Positions 1 to 8,066 of a stretch of DNA of 64,000 nucleotides are shown here, in pieces. The DNA lies in the NCBI GenBank assembly GCA_964442285.1, contig CAYTZH010000021.1, forward strand, positions 15,692 to 79,691, given 5' to 3'. Position 1 is the stretch's first letter. Every line of letters begins with the position of its first letter. A program made the translations under genes and the position numbers. The notes beneath the pieces are model-generated. The model was not told where the DNA came from, searched no databases, and saw only the letters and a list, made by a program, of their open reading frames with translations. This DNA comes from CAYTZH01 sp964442285 (GTDB lineage Bacteria; Myxococcota_A; UBA9160; JAFDET01).

Positions 1-2
1 AC

Positions 3-134
3 GCCCTCCACGCCAAGGCCCTGGAGCTGGGCGGCACCGACGAGGGCGCCCCGGGCCCGCGGGGAGACGGCTTCTATGCGGCCTACTTCCGCGACCTGGA
101 CGGCAACAAGCTCAACGCCTTCTTCCTCGGCTAG
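3..134 (+). CDS. VOC-family (glyoxalase/bleomycin resistance-like) protein, 3' end only
   Basis: Only the last 43 codons are inside the window; the gene enters from the left edge. The tail carries the typical closing strand of the vicinal-oxygen-chelate fold: a GFYAAYFRDLDGNKL-like motif in which a final acidic residue would normally help bind the metal, followed by a hydrophobic end. The family includes glyoxalase I, extradiol dioxygenases and resistance proteins, so the substrate cannot be named from this fragment. The stop codon (132-134) lies inside the first unit of a 23-bp tandem repeat, and the gene is convergent with the SnoaL-like gene downstream. Confidence 0.75.
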   Translation, partial: ALHAKALELGGTDEGAPGPRGDGFYAAYFRDLDGNKLNAFFLG

Positions 135-212
135 GCCGCGTCGCGGTCCTCGGCTAGGCCGCGTCGCGGTCCTCGGCTAGGCCGCGTCGCGGTCCTCGGC
201 TAGGCCGCGTCG
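124..212. repeat. 23-bp tandem repeat, about 3.8 copies, between convergent genes
   Basis: The unit starting CTAGGCCGCGTCGC repeats exactly with period 23 at 131, 154, 177 and (partly) 200, with a matching partial unit upstream from 124. Every unit contains CTAG, which reads as a TAG stop on both strands. The plus-strand VOC gene stops in the first unit and the minus-strand SnoaL-like gene stops in the last one. The period is not a multiple of three, so copy-number change would alter frames only between the two stops. It looks like replication slippage in the intergenic spacer. Confidence 0.9.
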
Positions 213-631
213 CCCGCCCCCTTCATGGCCTCGAGCATGCGCGCCATCTGGGCGTGCACCGTCTGGATCCCCTGGAGGGGGCGGATCATCACCCGGAACT
301 CGGCGATGCGACCCTCGGCGTTGCAGGTGATCAGGTCCACCCCGTTGACGTACTTGCCGTCCATCTCCGTCTCGAACTCCAGGGCGGCCTGGTTGCCGCA
401 GAGGATCTCCTTCGTGTAGCGGAACTTGCCGCCGCCCCCGCTGGAGACGGGCTCGCCCCCGCCCAGGGTGGCCCCCGCCGCCCCCAGGTAGAGCTTGGTG
501 ATGGCCTTGCCCTGCTGGGGTGTGAACACGATGGGTGAATAGAAGACCACATCGTCGGCCAGCAGGTCGTCCAGCTCCGCGCGGTCCCCGGCGATCACCC
601 GATGCCAGCGCTCGATGGTCTGCTCGATCAT
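200..631 (-). CDS. SnoaL-like / NTF2-fold nuclear transport factor 2 family protein
   Basis: A 143-residue protein of the size of a single NTF2/SnoaL cone domain. It opens with MIEQTIERWHRVIAGDR, typical of the first helix, followed by the LDDLLADDVVFYSPI segment common to SnoaL-like polyketide cyclases and limonene-epoxide-hydrolase relatives. The C-terminal part has the sheet strands around EFETEMDGKYVNGVD. Start chosen at 631 because a GGAGGACGGAG ribosome site precedes it directly; the open frame runs further upstream but that part is antisense to the hydrolase gene. Substrate is unknown. Family members are cytoplasmic isomerases, hydrolases or non-catalytic binding proteins. Confidence 0.8.
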   Translation of the reverse strand: MIEQTIERWHRVIAGDRAELDDLLADDVVFYSPIVFTPQQGKAITKLYLGAAGATLGGGEPVSSGGGGKFRYTKEILCGNQAALEFETEMDGKYVNGVDLITCNAEGRIAEFRVMIRPLQGIQTVHAQMARMLEAMKGAGDAA

Positions 632-683
632 CTCCGTCCTCCGCAGTCGACGCCGGGCAAGGTAGCCGAATAGGGCGCTCGGA

Positions 684-699
684 TGTCGGAATGCCGACA
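684..699. promoter_or_regulatory. Perfect inverted repeat in a divergent promoter region
   Basis: TGTCGG-AATG-CCGACA is a perfect 6-4-6 inverted repeat in the 111-bp gap between the divergent SnoaL-like gene (start 631, minus) and the hydrolase gene (start 743, plus). Its size and placement suit an operator for a dimeric repressor. No regulator gene lies directly next to it, so the binding protein is unknown. Confidence 0.35.
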
Positions 700-742
700 C
701 CCGCGGGGTGACAAGTGGGACTCCGGTGCTTATCAAAAGGGT

Positions 743-1486
743 ATGTCCGAGAGTCCGCATTGGGATGCCGTCGGCCCGCCGCCCCTGGCGCTCTTCGCCC
801 AGGAGCAGATCCGGGCCCTGGGTGAGTTCGCCAACTTCCGGGCGCGTCGCCGGCTGCTGCGTCGGGTACCTCGGGGCGACGGCCACCCGGTGCTGGTGAT
901 GCCGGGCTTCCTGGCGCCCGAGTTCTCGACGGCGCCGCTGCGGAGCTTCCTGCGCGAGCTCTGCTACGACGCCCGCGGCTCCCACCTGCGCGTGAACCTC
1001 GGGCCCTCGGCCAAGGTCAGCGAGACCCTGCGGCGGCGCCTCCAGCACATGGCCGAGCGCCACGGGCGCAAGGTCAGCCTCGTGGGATGGAGCCTCGGCG
1101 GCATCTATGCCCGGGAGCTGGCACGCGCCCACCCCGACCTCGTACGCCAGGTGATCACCATGGGAACGCCCTTCGCCGACATCTCGGCGACCCACGCCGC
1201 GCGCTTCATCCCGCTGCGCCCGGACGGCAGGCCCCTCCACGAGGCCCACGAGCTGCGCGCCGCCCTGCGGCGTCCCCTGGACGTGCCCACCACGTCGATC
1301 TACAGCCAGAGCGACGGCATCGTGCACTGGCAGGGCTGCCTCGAGGAGCAGGGTACGCGGCGCGAGAACGTGGAGGTGCACTGCAGCCACACGGGCATGG
1401 GCTTCCACTCGGAGGTGTTCGCCGTGGTGGCCGACCGGCTCGCCCAGCCCGAGGGCACCTGGCGTCCCTTCACGCCGAGCGCCTGA
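743..1486 (+). CDS. Alpha/beta hydrolase (lipase/esterase-like)
   Basis: About 247 residues. The nucleophile elbow is GWSLGG, preceded by the beta strand KVSLVGW. The candidate acid is the Asp of SQSDGIVHW and the candidate His lies in CSHTGMGFHSE, which gives the usual Ser-Asp-His triad order. An MPGFLAP turn near the N-terminus would supply the oxyanion hole. No signal peptide is visible. ATG at 743 is preferred over the in-frame ATG at 683, which lies upstream of the likely operator; AAAAGG precedes it. The second hydrolase gene begins only 13 bp downstream, so both are probably co-transcribed. Substrate is not predictable; acylglycerol or ester hydrolysis is likely. Confidence 0.8.
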   Translation: MSESPHWDAVGPPPLALFAQEQIRALGEFANFRARRRLLRRVPRGDGHPVLVMPGFLAPEFSTAPLRSFLRELCYDARGSHLRVNLGPSAKVSETLRRRLQHMAERHGRKVSLVGWSLGGIYARELARAHPDLVRQVITMGTPFADISATHAARFIPLRPDGRPLHEAHELRAALRRPLDVPTTSIYSQSDGIVHWQGCLEEQGTRRENVEVHCSHTGMGFHSEVFAVVADRLAQPEGTWRPFTPSA

Positions 1487-1499
1487 CCCGATCCCGCCC

Positions 1500-2510
1500 G
1501 TGACCCACCTCGACGACCTCGCCGGCCGGCTCGCCCGCGTCGCCCAGTGGGTGCGTCCGCGGCCCCGGAACACGCTCGACCGCCTCCCCGCCTACGAGGG
1601 TCTGTCCCTCGAGGAGCTCTTCCCCGCACCCGACGGGGCCCCCGACGTACGCTGCACGCCGCGCTGGCAGCTCTCCGGCTGGACGAGCGAAGACCTGCGC
1701 TTCGCCTCGCAACACGATCCCATCGAGACCGGCTTCCGCGACCACCATCACGCCCGGCAACGGCGGATCCACACGGTCACCGCCCGCCGCATCCGCCCGT
1801 CCGGCTTCCGGGAGCGTCCCCGGCTCCTCTACATCCACGGCTACATGCAGCCCGAGACGCCGGTGGAGGAGCTGGGCCTGCTGACCACGATGGCCTGGGT
1901 ACTCGACATGGAGATCGTGCAGATCCAGCCGCCCTACCACGGCCAGCGCAAGCCTCGGCGCTCGCGCTTCGACGGCGAGCTCTACTGGACGGCGGACGTG
2001 GTGCGCAGCCTCGAGTCGCTGCGCCAGACCCTGCTGGATGCGCGCACCCTGCTCGCCTGGATGCGCGCGTCGTCCCCGACGCCCGTCGGGGTGGCCGGCC
2101 TCTCCCTGGGTGGCGCGCTGACGGCGGCCCTGAGCTGCCTCGAGCCCGACTTCGCCTTCTCCGCCCCCTTCATCGCCCACATGGACCTCGGCGCCCTGCT
2201 CGCCGACGCGCCCGTGCTGGGGGCCATGCGCAGGGACCTGGCGCGCTTCGGCTGGACGCCGCAGGACTTCGGAGACTTCTTCGATCGACTGGGCTGGCGG
2301 CGCCTCGCGCCGGTGCTGCCGACGGAGCGGATCTACCTGTTCGCGGCCGAGGACGACCGCTTCTTCCGGCGCGAGCTCGTCCACGACCTGTGGGAGCGAT
2401 GGGGCAAGCCGGAGATCCAGTGGTACCCCGGAAGCCACATGGGCTTCATCGCACGGCTGCCGGACGCCCTGCAGCGGCTCCGGACCTTCGTCGATCAGCG
2501 GGTCGCCTGA
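1500..2510 (+). CDS. Alpha/beta hydrolase, ABHD18-like
   Basis: A 336-residue cytoplasmic hydrolase starting at GTG 1500, 13 bp after the previous hydrolase gene. The conserved block QPPYHGQRKPRRS followed by a long helix resembles the ABHD18 (DUF2048) family signature. The nucleophile elbow is AGLSLGG, the acid is in FAAEDDRFF and the catalytic His in GSHMGF, all in canonical order. An HGYMQPE turn supplies the oxyanion region. ABHD18-family functions are poorly known. With its neighbour it forms a two-hydrolase operon, suggesting a joint role in ester or lipid turnover. The gene ends 24 bp before the convergent stop of the giant oxidase gene. Confidence 0.8.
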   Translation: MTHLDDLAGRLARVAQWVRPRPRNTLDRLPAYEGLSLEELFPAPDGAPDVRCTPRWQLSGWTSEDLRFASQHDPIETGFRDHHHARQRRIHTVTARRIRPSGFRERPRLLYIHGYMQPETPVEELGLLTTMAWVLDMEIVQIQPPYHGQRKPRRSRFDGELYWTADVVRSLESLRQTLLDARTLLAWMRASSPTPVGVAGLSLGGALTAALSCLEPDFAFSAPFIAHMDLGALLADAPVLGAMRRDLARFGWTPQDFGDFFDRLGWRRLAPVLPTERIYLFAAEDDRFFRRELVHDLWERWGKPEIQWYPGSHMGFIARLPDALQRLRTFVDQRVA

Positions 2511-2534
2511 TCCGATCGGCAGGTCGCCTGTGTG

Positions 2535-5500
2535 CTAGGCGCGACGCCTCCCGCTGCGACGCGCCACCGCGAGGAGCGGCAGCAGCAGGACGAGCTCGAA
2601 GCCGAGCCCGCAGCCCGGTGGGCCGTCCTGCTTGATCACCCAGTAGAACGCCGTGGTCGACTCGTCGGTGCCGTCGGAGACGGACACGACCACGTCGAAG
2701 GTGCCCGCCCCGGAGGCGATCCCCTGGATGAGGCCGGTGGCGTCGATCGAGAGGCCCGGCGGCAGGTTCGTGGCCCCGTAGGTCAGGGAATCGCCGTCCG
2801 GGTCGGTCGCCGTCACCTGCAGGGAGTCCGCGGCGTTCGAGACGCCCCAGCGATCCTCGAGCGCCGCGATCACCGGCGACCGGTTGGGCGCGGTCAGCTC
2901 GGCGTCGTCGATCTGCTCGAGGTAGGCGACGAGCTGGCTCAGCTCGGGGGCGGTGAGCACCACGCCGCTGTGGGCCAGCACGGCGTCCGCCAGGGTCGCG
3001 GCCGAGCCATCGTGGAGATAGGGGCCGGTGGTCCAGAGGCCCCGCAAGGTGGGAGTGTCGATGCCGCCGGCCGCTCCGCTGGTGGGCTTCAGGGTGCCGA
3101 CGTCGTGGCGGAGCCCGTCGGCGCTGTCGCTGAAGGCGGCCCCGCCGTGGCAGGTCCGACAGCCGCTGTCGAGGAAGACGATGGCGCCGGCCGCGGCGTC
3201 CGCGGTGAGCATGCCGTCCGCCTGTCGACCGGGACTGCGACCCGCCTCGGTGAGCGATGCCACGTAGGCCGCCAAGGCATCCAGGTCCGCGCTGAAGCCG
3301 GCCTTGGAGGCGCCGAGGGGATCGGCGGTGCCCGCGAAGTCGGCATCCGCCATCAGCCCCAGCCCGAGGGTGAAGCCGCGGATCTGGCCCTCGAAGTCCT
3401 GGACCTCGTCGAAGTTGGCGGTCCAGTGGACGCGCCCGTGCCCCTGGCCCCGGCCCTCGAGCCCGATCGTGTTGCGCATGCCCTCGCCGAACTGGGTGAA
3501 GTCCCACACGCGGCCGTCCTGGCCGCCGGCGTTGTGACAGGCGGCGCAGGCCATGTAGCTCTCGAGGCCCAGCCGCGGATCCAGGGCGTCGTAGAACAGC
3601 TGCTTGCCGATGAGGACGTCCGGCGCCAGCGCCTCCGTCTGCACCTTGGCGACGACGGCGAGCAGCGGAAGCGCCGGATCGTCGTAGTCGATCAGGTCCG
3701 AGAGATCGAACACCGAGACCGTCCGATCCATGAAGTCGTCCACGAAGAGGGTCTTGCCGTCGGGGGAACGGGCGAGGCCCTGGGGCGCCCGCCCGGCCAG
3801 CACCCGGCCGAGCTCGAAGTCGTCGAGGGCGTCCACCACGGCCACCTGGCGATTGCCCTCGAGCGCCGTGAAGACGTAGGCGCCGCTCGCGCTGTACAGG
3901 GCGGCGCTGGCCATGCTCGCGTTGTCGTGGTCGACCCGGGCCAGCAGCTCCTCCGTGTGGGTCGTGAGGTCGACCCGGGAGGTGATGGCGCGGACCGTCT
4001 TGTCGTGCACGAGATCCTGGCCGTCCCGCGCCTGGCCGCGCAGCACGTTGTCCTGCTTCGAGGGCACCCGGAGCTCGGTTCCCTGGGGCGATATCACCGG
4101 AGCCCCGAGGTAGTTCGGGATGCCGCGCGCCGACTGCTCGCTGTCGGGGAGCATGCTGGCCGCCAGGATCGTGGTCCCGAGCGGCGACAGCGACGCCGCA
4201 TCGAGCCGCAGCACCTCGCCCCCGAGCGGGTTCCCGCCGGACTCCAGGGCCGGCACCCCCGTCGCCTCGCCCGGAAGCGGCGGCGTGACGAAGCGGGTCA
4301 CGTGCAGCGTGGCGCCGTCGGCGCTCACCGCCACGTGGCGCACGTACAGTCCCAGGTCCTGGCTGGCCAGCTCGGCGCCGGTCAGGCCGTCGAGCTTCAC
4401 CACGCGGCCCGCGGTCTCCAGACCCACGTAGGCGAACGCGCCGGTGGGATCGAAGGCGATGCCGTGGGGTCTGGAGCCGCGGGGCAGCGCGAGCTGGGCG
4501 ACCACCGCGAGGCCCGCGGGATCGATCACGTCGATAGCGTCGTCGTCCTTGCAGGTGACCCAGACCCGGCCGTCGCCCCCCACAGCCACCGAGCGCGGGT
4601 TGCCACAGACGGGGATCTCGGCGACGCCGGTCAGCGTGAGGGCGTCGATGACCTTCACCGAGTCGTTGTCGGGATTGATGGCCCAGACCCGGTCGGCGCT
4701 CACCTCGTAGGTGATGGAGCTGCTGGAGGTGGGCGGCAGCGGCGTAGGCGGGCCCGTGACGTTCTGCACGAACTGGCGCTGGTCCGAGTCCCCGCTGACC
4801 GGATCCGTGACCACGAGCGTCACCACGTAGCGCCCTCCGGCGGCGAACGCGTGGGACACCGACGGCGAGGCGGAGGGTCCGGCCACACTGCCATCGCCGA
4901 AGTCCCAGCTGAAGAGCAGCCCACCGCCCAGGTTCGTCTGTGCCGTGTAGTCGACGGTCGCCCCGACGAGCTGGGGCGGTGTCGGGAACGGAAGGAGCAG
5001 CAGGGGCTCCTGCACCGTCCAGACGAACGTCACCTCGCCCTGGGCGTTGCTGGGATCCGCCGCGGTCACCGTGACCGGGTAGGTCCCCGCGGCACTCGGC
5101 GAGCCGGTGATCTCGCCGGTGTCGGGATGGATCGAGAGCCCCGGCGCCAGCCCCACGGCCGAGAAGGCAAGGGTGTCCCCGTCCGGATCCTGGGCGAGGA
5201 CGAACAGCGACACCGGCTCTCCGCGAACCGTGGTGGGCGGCGGAGGCGTCGCGAGCGTGGGCGCCTGGTTGAACAGCGACTGGAGGCCCAGGATCGAGAC
5301 CGACGCATCCACCGCGAGCCAGCCGACGACCTCGGTGGTGTGCCCGATCTCGCCGTCGTTCGAGGCCTCCTCCTCGACGAAGAACTCGATCCCGGCGCCC
5401 GACGCGGCCTGGTGACGCAGCGCCATCGGGTCCGAGCCGTCGAGGGTCTGGGTCATGGCCAGGAAGTGCGGAGGCGCGGCGAAGCCCGGGCTGTAGCTCA

Positions 5501-7925
5501 CCCCGTGGGCGGCCTCGGTCACCGTGTCGGCGGTCCACGCGGCCTCCATCAGCGCCGGAAGCGAGCCTCGTTCGACGGCCACCCAGTGGACGTCCTCGAG
5601 GGGCAGGTTGTTGCTCTGGCCCTCCTCGCCCTGGATCCGGACCCGGAAGCCCCCGGTCGTCACGTTCTCGAGACGCGGGACCACCGTCTCGCCGTGGTTG
5701 TCGGTGACGACCTGGGCAAGGACGATCGGCGGCTGGACGAAGGCGCCGGCGGGAAGCGCCTGGGCGCGCTCGTTGTACCAGTCGAGCCCGACCGAACGCC
5801 CGGCGACGAGGCTGCCGCCGCCCGGGATCTGGTACTCCCCGGCCTCCACCACCAGGTAGGAGACGGTCTCCGGGCCGTGGACCCCGTCCTGATAGAGCCA
5901 CTCCCGCAGCTGGAACTCGAAGCCGGTGGGCGTGACGTTGCGCACTCGCACGGTGACCGGCTCGGGGTCTCCGTAGCTCGGCGGGCCGATGACCACGATC
6001 GGCTGCTGGAACGCAGCGGCGAAGTCGATGGCGTGCCACGTTCCCGCGTCCGGCTGGTCGACCGTGAGGGTGCCGATCTCGCTGCGCACGGTGGTGACGA
6101 TCCAGGGGAAGTCGACGACGCCCGTGTCGGCACCGTCGCTCGCGCTGACCACCACGTTGTAGACGCCCGCCTGGGTCGGGGTCCCGTCGATGACGCCGGT
6201 GCTCGGATCGATCGAGAGGCCGTCGGGCAGGCCGCTGGCGGCGAAGCCCAGGGGCTGACCGTCGGGGTCGGCGGCGTCGATCTGCAGGAGGACCGGCTCG
6301 CCCACGCCGCTGCGCTTGCCGGCGATCGGCGTGCCCCGCGGTACGCCGTCGTCGACGATCTGCAGGACGTGGGCCTCCGACGGAACGCCGCCGTCGAGGG
6401 CGAAGAGCATCCAGTAGCCCTTCACGAGCACGTGGCGCTCGCTCGGAAGGCTGATCGCGTAGCTTCCGGACCCGGTCTCCACCGACGCGGGACGCAGGAA
6501 ACGCTGGTCGGTGTTCATGGTGTGGGTGGTGGAAGACATGCGGACCAGGCTGAAGCCGTCGAGGCCGGGCGTGGCCTGCACCGTGAAGGTGCCGCCGACC
6601 CGCGCGATGCGCGGACCGGCGACGACCGTCGGTCGCGGCGCCGGAGAGCCGTCGGAGAGGTAGAGGTAGGGCGGCGAGAAGACCTCGGCGTTGTAGTGGT
6701 CGTCCCCGCACTCCCCGGGGCCCTCGGGGTTCGCGCAGCTGTCGCCGTCCAGCCCGCCGCCGGCGGAGAGCACCCGGCCGTCGGTGAGCAGGACCGCCGT
6801 CGAGTGGTAGGGCCGCGCCTGGTCCTGGGCGTTCATCAGGGTCCAGGTCCCGGTGCCGGGGCTCCAGGCCTCGGCGTTCTTCACCGCGTAGGCGTCCGTG
6901 AACTTCTCGCCGTGGGTGTTGCCGCCCACCACCAGCACGTCGCCCGTGGGCAGCAGCACCTCGTTCTGGAACTGCCGGGGGAAGTTCATGTCGCCGGTCT
7001 GGGCGAGCTGGGGACCCGGGCCGTTGATGTCGATGGTCCAGGCGCTGGCCACGGCGGTGTTGTCGTCCACGGCCATGGACCCACCGGCCACCAGCATCCG
7101 GCCGGGCTCGTAGGTGACCGACACGCCCTCGTCGGCGAACCAGCCGAAGCCGTGGGGGCCGAGGTCGGCCAGGGTGCCGAGGTTGCTCGGGCCCCCGACC
7201 GGATCCAGCGTGTTCATCGTGTCGGTGGCGCCGTGGTGGAAGACGGTGCCGTCCGGGGCGAGCTGCAATAGGGGCCAGGAGCCCGAGCCGTCGCGGGTGC
7301 CGTGCTGGAGGATGGTGCTCGAGAGATCGATCCCGGTGAGGAGCTTCCAGCCGGTCTCGGGCGACCAGATCTCCGGGTTGACGCCGCCGCCCACCCCGGC
7401 GGCGATGAACACCTCGCCGGTCCCGAGGTACACCGCCGTGGGATACCAGCGCCCCCGGTTCATGTCCTCGATCTGGACCCACTGGTCGTTGTGGAAGTCG
7501 TAGTAGCTGGTCCAGGGGCTGTCGGCCTGGTTCCGTCCGCCCATGACCAGGGGCTCACCGCTCTCGAGCATCACCAGGGCCGCGCAGAACATGTCGTGGT
7601 TCGGGTGCGGCACGTTCAGGAGCTCGCCGGTGTCGGGATCCCAGACGGCGGCGTGGGTGTACTCGTCGTCCTGGGAGGCCGGGAACCGCCCCGGCTCGTT
7701 CGACGAGAACGTGAGCACCCGGCCGTCGGGCAGGTTGGCCATGGACACCGGCACGTGGGGCCAGACCAGGACCGGGCCCCAGGTGCCGCCCACCTGCGGG
7801 GGGAAGCTCGGCGGGGGATCCGGCGGCACCACCTGGGCGCGGGCGGGCGCGCCCAGCGCCAGCGCGGCGGCGACCAGTGCAAAGAGACAGCGGGCGCGGG
7901 AGGTCGGCGGGAGGGGACCGGCCAT
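2535..7925 (-). CDS. Secreted mosaic: copper radical oxidase propeller fused to H-lectin-like, Ig/PKD, YVTN propeller and di-heme peroxidase domains
   Basis: 1796 residues. A Sec signal peptide (1-30, ending APARA) leads into a galactose/glyoxal-oxidase-like kelch propeller with its C-terminal Ig-like domain (about 40-530). The copper-radical residues are in place: Cys114 (DMFC), Tyr161 (RWYP), Tyr373-His374 (PYHS) and His468 (TTHTMN), spaced as in galactose oxidase. Then follow a putative-Ig domain (535-610), an H-type-lectin-like stretch (615-880), a second putative-Ig domain (885-972), a PKD domain (FSWDFGDG, about 975-1060), a YVTN/SMP30-like propeller (1061-1412), a di-heme cytochrome-c-peroxidase/MauG domain (1429-1675, CAACH at 1460-1464 and CRTCH at 1589-1593), a third Ig domain and a tail with CGLGFE, a hydrophobic stretch and an Arg cluster. 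Such tails usually direct processing at the cell surface. It is likely exported and heme-loaded in the periplasm. The oxidase makes H2O2, which the peroxidase part could use; this coupling is my inference. Confidence 0.85.
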   Translation of the reverse strand: MAGPLPPTSRARCLFALVAAALALGAPARAQVVPPDPPPSFPPQVGGTWGPVLVWPHVPVSMANLPDGRVLTFSSNEPGRFPASQDDEYTHAAVWDPDTGELLNVPHPNHDMFCAALVMLESGEPLVMGGRNQADSPWTSYYDFHNDQWVQIEDMNRGRWYPTAVYLGTGEVFIAAGVGGGVNPEIWSPETGWKLLTGIDLSSTILQHGTRDGSGSWPLLQLAPDGTVFHHGATDTMNTLDPVGGPSNLGTLADLGPHGFGWFADEGVSVTYEPGRMLVAGGSMAVDDNTAVASAWTIDINGPGPQLAQTGDMNFPRQFQNEVLLPTGDVLVVGGNTHGEKFTDAYAVKNAEAWSPGTGTWTLMNAQDQARPYHSTAVLLTDGRVLSAGGGLDGDSCANPEGPGECGDDHYNAEVFSPPYLYLSDGSPAPRPTVVAGPRIARVGGTFTVQATPGLDGFSLVRMSSTTHTMNTDQRFLRPASVETGSGSYAISLPSERHVLVKGYWMLFALDGGVPSEAHVLQIVDDGVPRGTPIAGKRSGVGEPVLLQIDAADPDGQPLGFAASGLPDGLSIDPSTGVIDGTPTQAGVYNVVVSASDGADTGVVDFPWIVTTVRSEIGTLTVDQPDAGTWHAIDFAAAFQQPIVVIGPPSYGDPEPVTVRVRNVTPTGFEFQLREWLYQDGVHGPETVSYLVVEAGEYQIPGGGSLVAGRSVGLDWYNERAQALPAGAFVQPPIVLAQVVTDNHGETVVPRLENVTTGGFRVRIQGEEGQSNNLPLEDVHWVAVERGSLPALMEAAWTADTVTEAAHGVSYSPGFAAPPHFLAMTQTLDGSDPMALRHQAASGAGIEFFVEEEASNDGEIGHTTEVVGWLAVDASVSILGLQSLFNQAPTLATPPPPTTVRGEPVSLFVLAQDPDGDTLAFSAVGLAPGLSIHPDTGEITGSPSAAGTYPVTVTAADPSNAQGEVTFVWTVQEPLLLLPFPTPPQLVGATVDYTAQTNLGGGLLFSWDFGDGSVAGPSASPSVSHAFAAGGRYVVTLVVTDPVSGDSDQRQFVQNVTGPPTPLPPTSSSSITYEVSADRVWAINPDNDSVKVIDALTLTGVAEIPVCGNPRSVAVGGDGRVWVTCKDDDAIDVIDPAGLAVVAQLALPRGSRPHGIAFDPTGAFAYVGLETAGRVVKLDGLTGAELASQDLGLYVRHVAVSADGATLHVTRFVTPPLPGEATGVPALESGGNPLGGEVLRLDAASLSPLGTTILAASMLPDSEQSARGIPNYLGAPVISPQGTELRVPSKQDNVLRGQARDGQDLVHDKTVRAITSRVDLTTHTEELLARVDHDNASMASAALYSASGAYVFTALEGNRQVAVVDALDDFELGRVLAGRAPQGLARSPDGKTLFVDDFMDRTVSVFDLSDLIDYDDPALPLLAVVAKVQTEALAPDVLIGKQLFYDALDPRLGLESYMACAACHNAGGQDGRVWDFTQFGEGMRNTIGLEGRGQGHGRVHWTANFDEVQDFEGQIRGFTLGLGLMADADFAGTADPLGASKAGFSADLDALAAYVASLTEAGRSPGRQADGMLTADAAAGAIVFLDSGCRTCHGGAAFSDSADGLRHDVGTLKPTSGAAGGIDTPTLRGLWTTGPYLHDGSAATLADAVLAHSGVVLTAPELSQLVAYLEQIDDAELTAPNRSPVIAALEDRWGVSNAADSLQVTATDPDGDSLTYGATNLPPGLSIDATGLIQGIASGAGTFDVVVSVSDGTDESTTAFYWVIKQDGPPGCGLGFELVLLLPLLAVARRSGRRRA

Positions 7926-7949
7926 CAGGGGGTGGGTGGCTCCGAGGGC

Positions 7950-7963
7950 GTGACAGGGGTCAC
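7950..7963. promoter_or_regulatory. Short inverted repeat upstream of the giant oxidase gene
   Basis: GTGAC-AGGG-GTCAC is a perfect 5-4-5 inverted repeat 25 bp upstream of the start codon of the 1796-residue gene, inside the 141-bp gap to the MauG lipoprotein gene. It may be an operator. It is too short to be secure, and no promoter boxes are clear around it. Confidence 0.25.
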
Positions 7964-8066
7964 AGAAACAACGGGCGTATTCTCCCCCGCGCCGCTGGAG
8001 CTTGTCACGCGAAGAAGTCGCGAACCGAAACCGAAGCGCCAGCGGCCTCCCCCGCGGGGATGTGGC

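Noticed and set aside
2532..7271. A 1579-residue plus-strand frame opposite the oxidase gene
   Set aside because: Antisense open frame caused by high GC; composition is Arg/Gly/His-rich and lacks any motif.
2446..7482. A 1678-residue open frame on the minus strand in another register of the giant oxidase gene
   Set aside because: Pro/Arg/Gly-rich without domains; a shadow of the 1796-residue gene, which has signal peptide, heme sites and copper ligands in one register.
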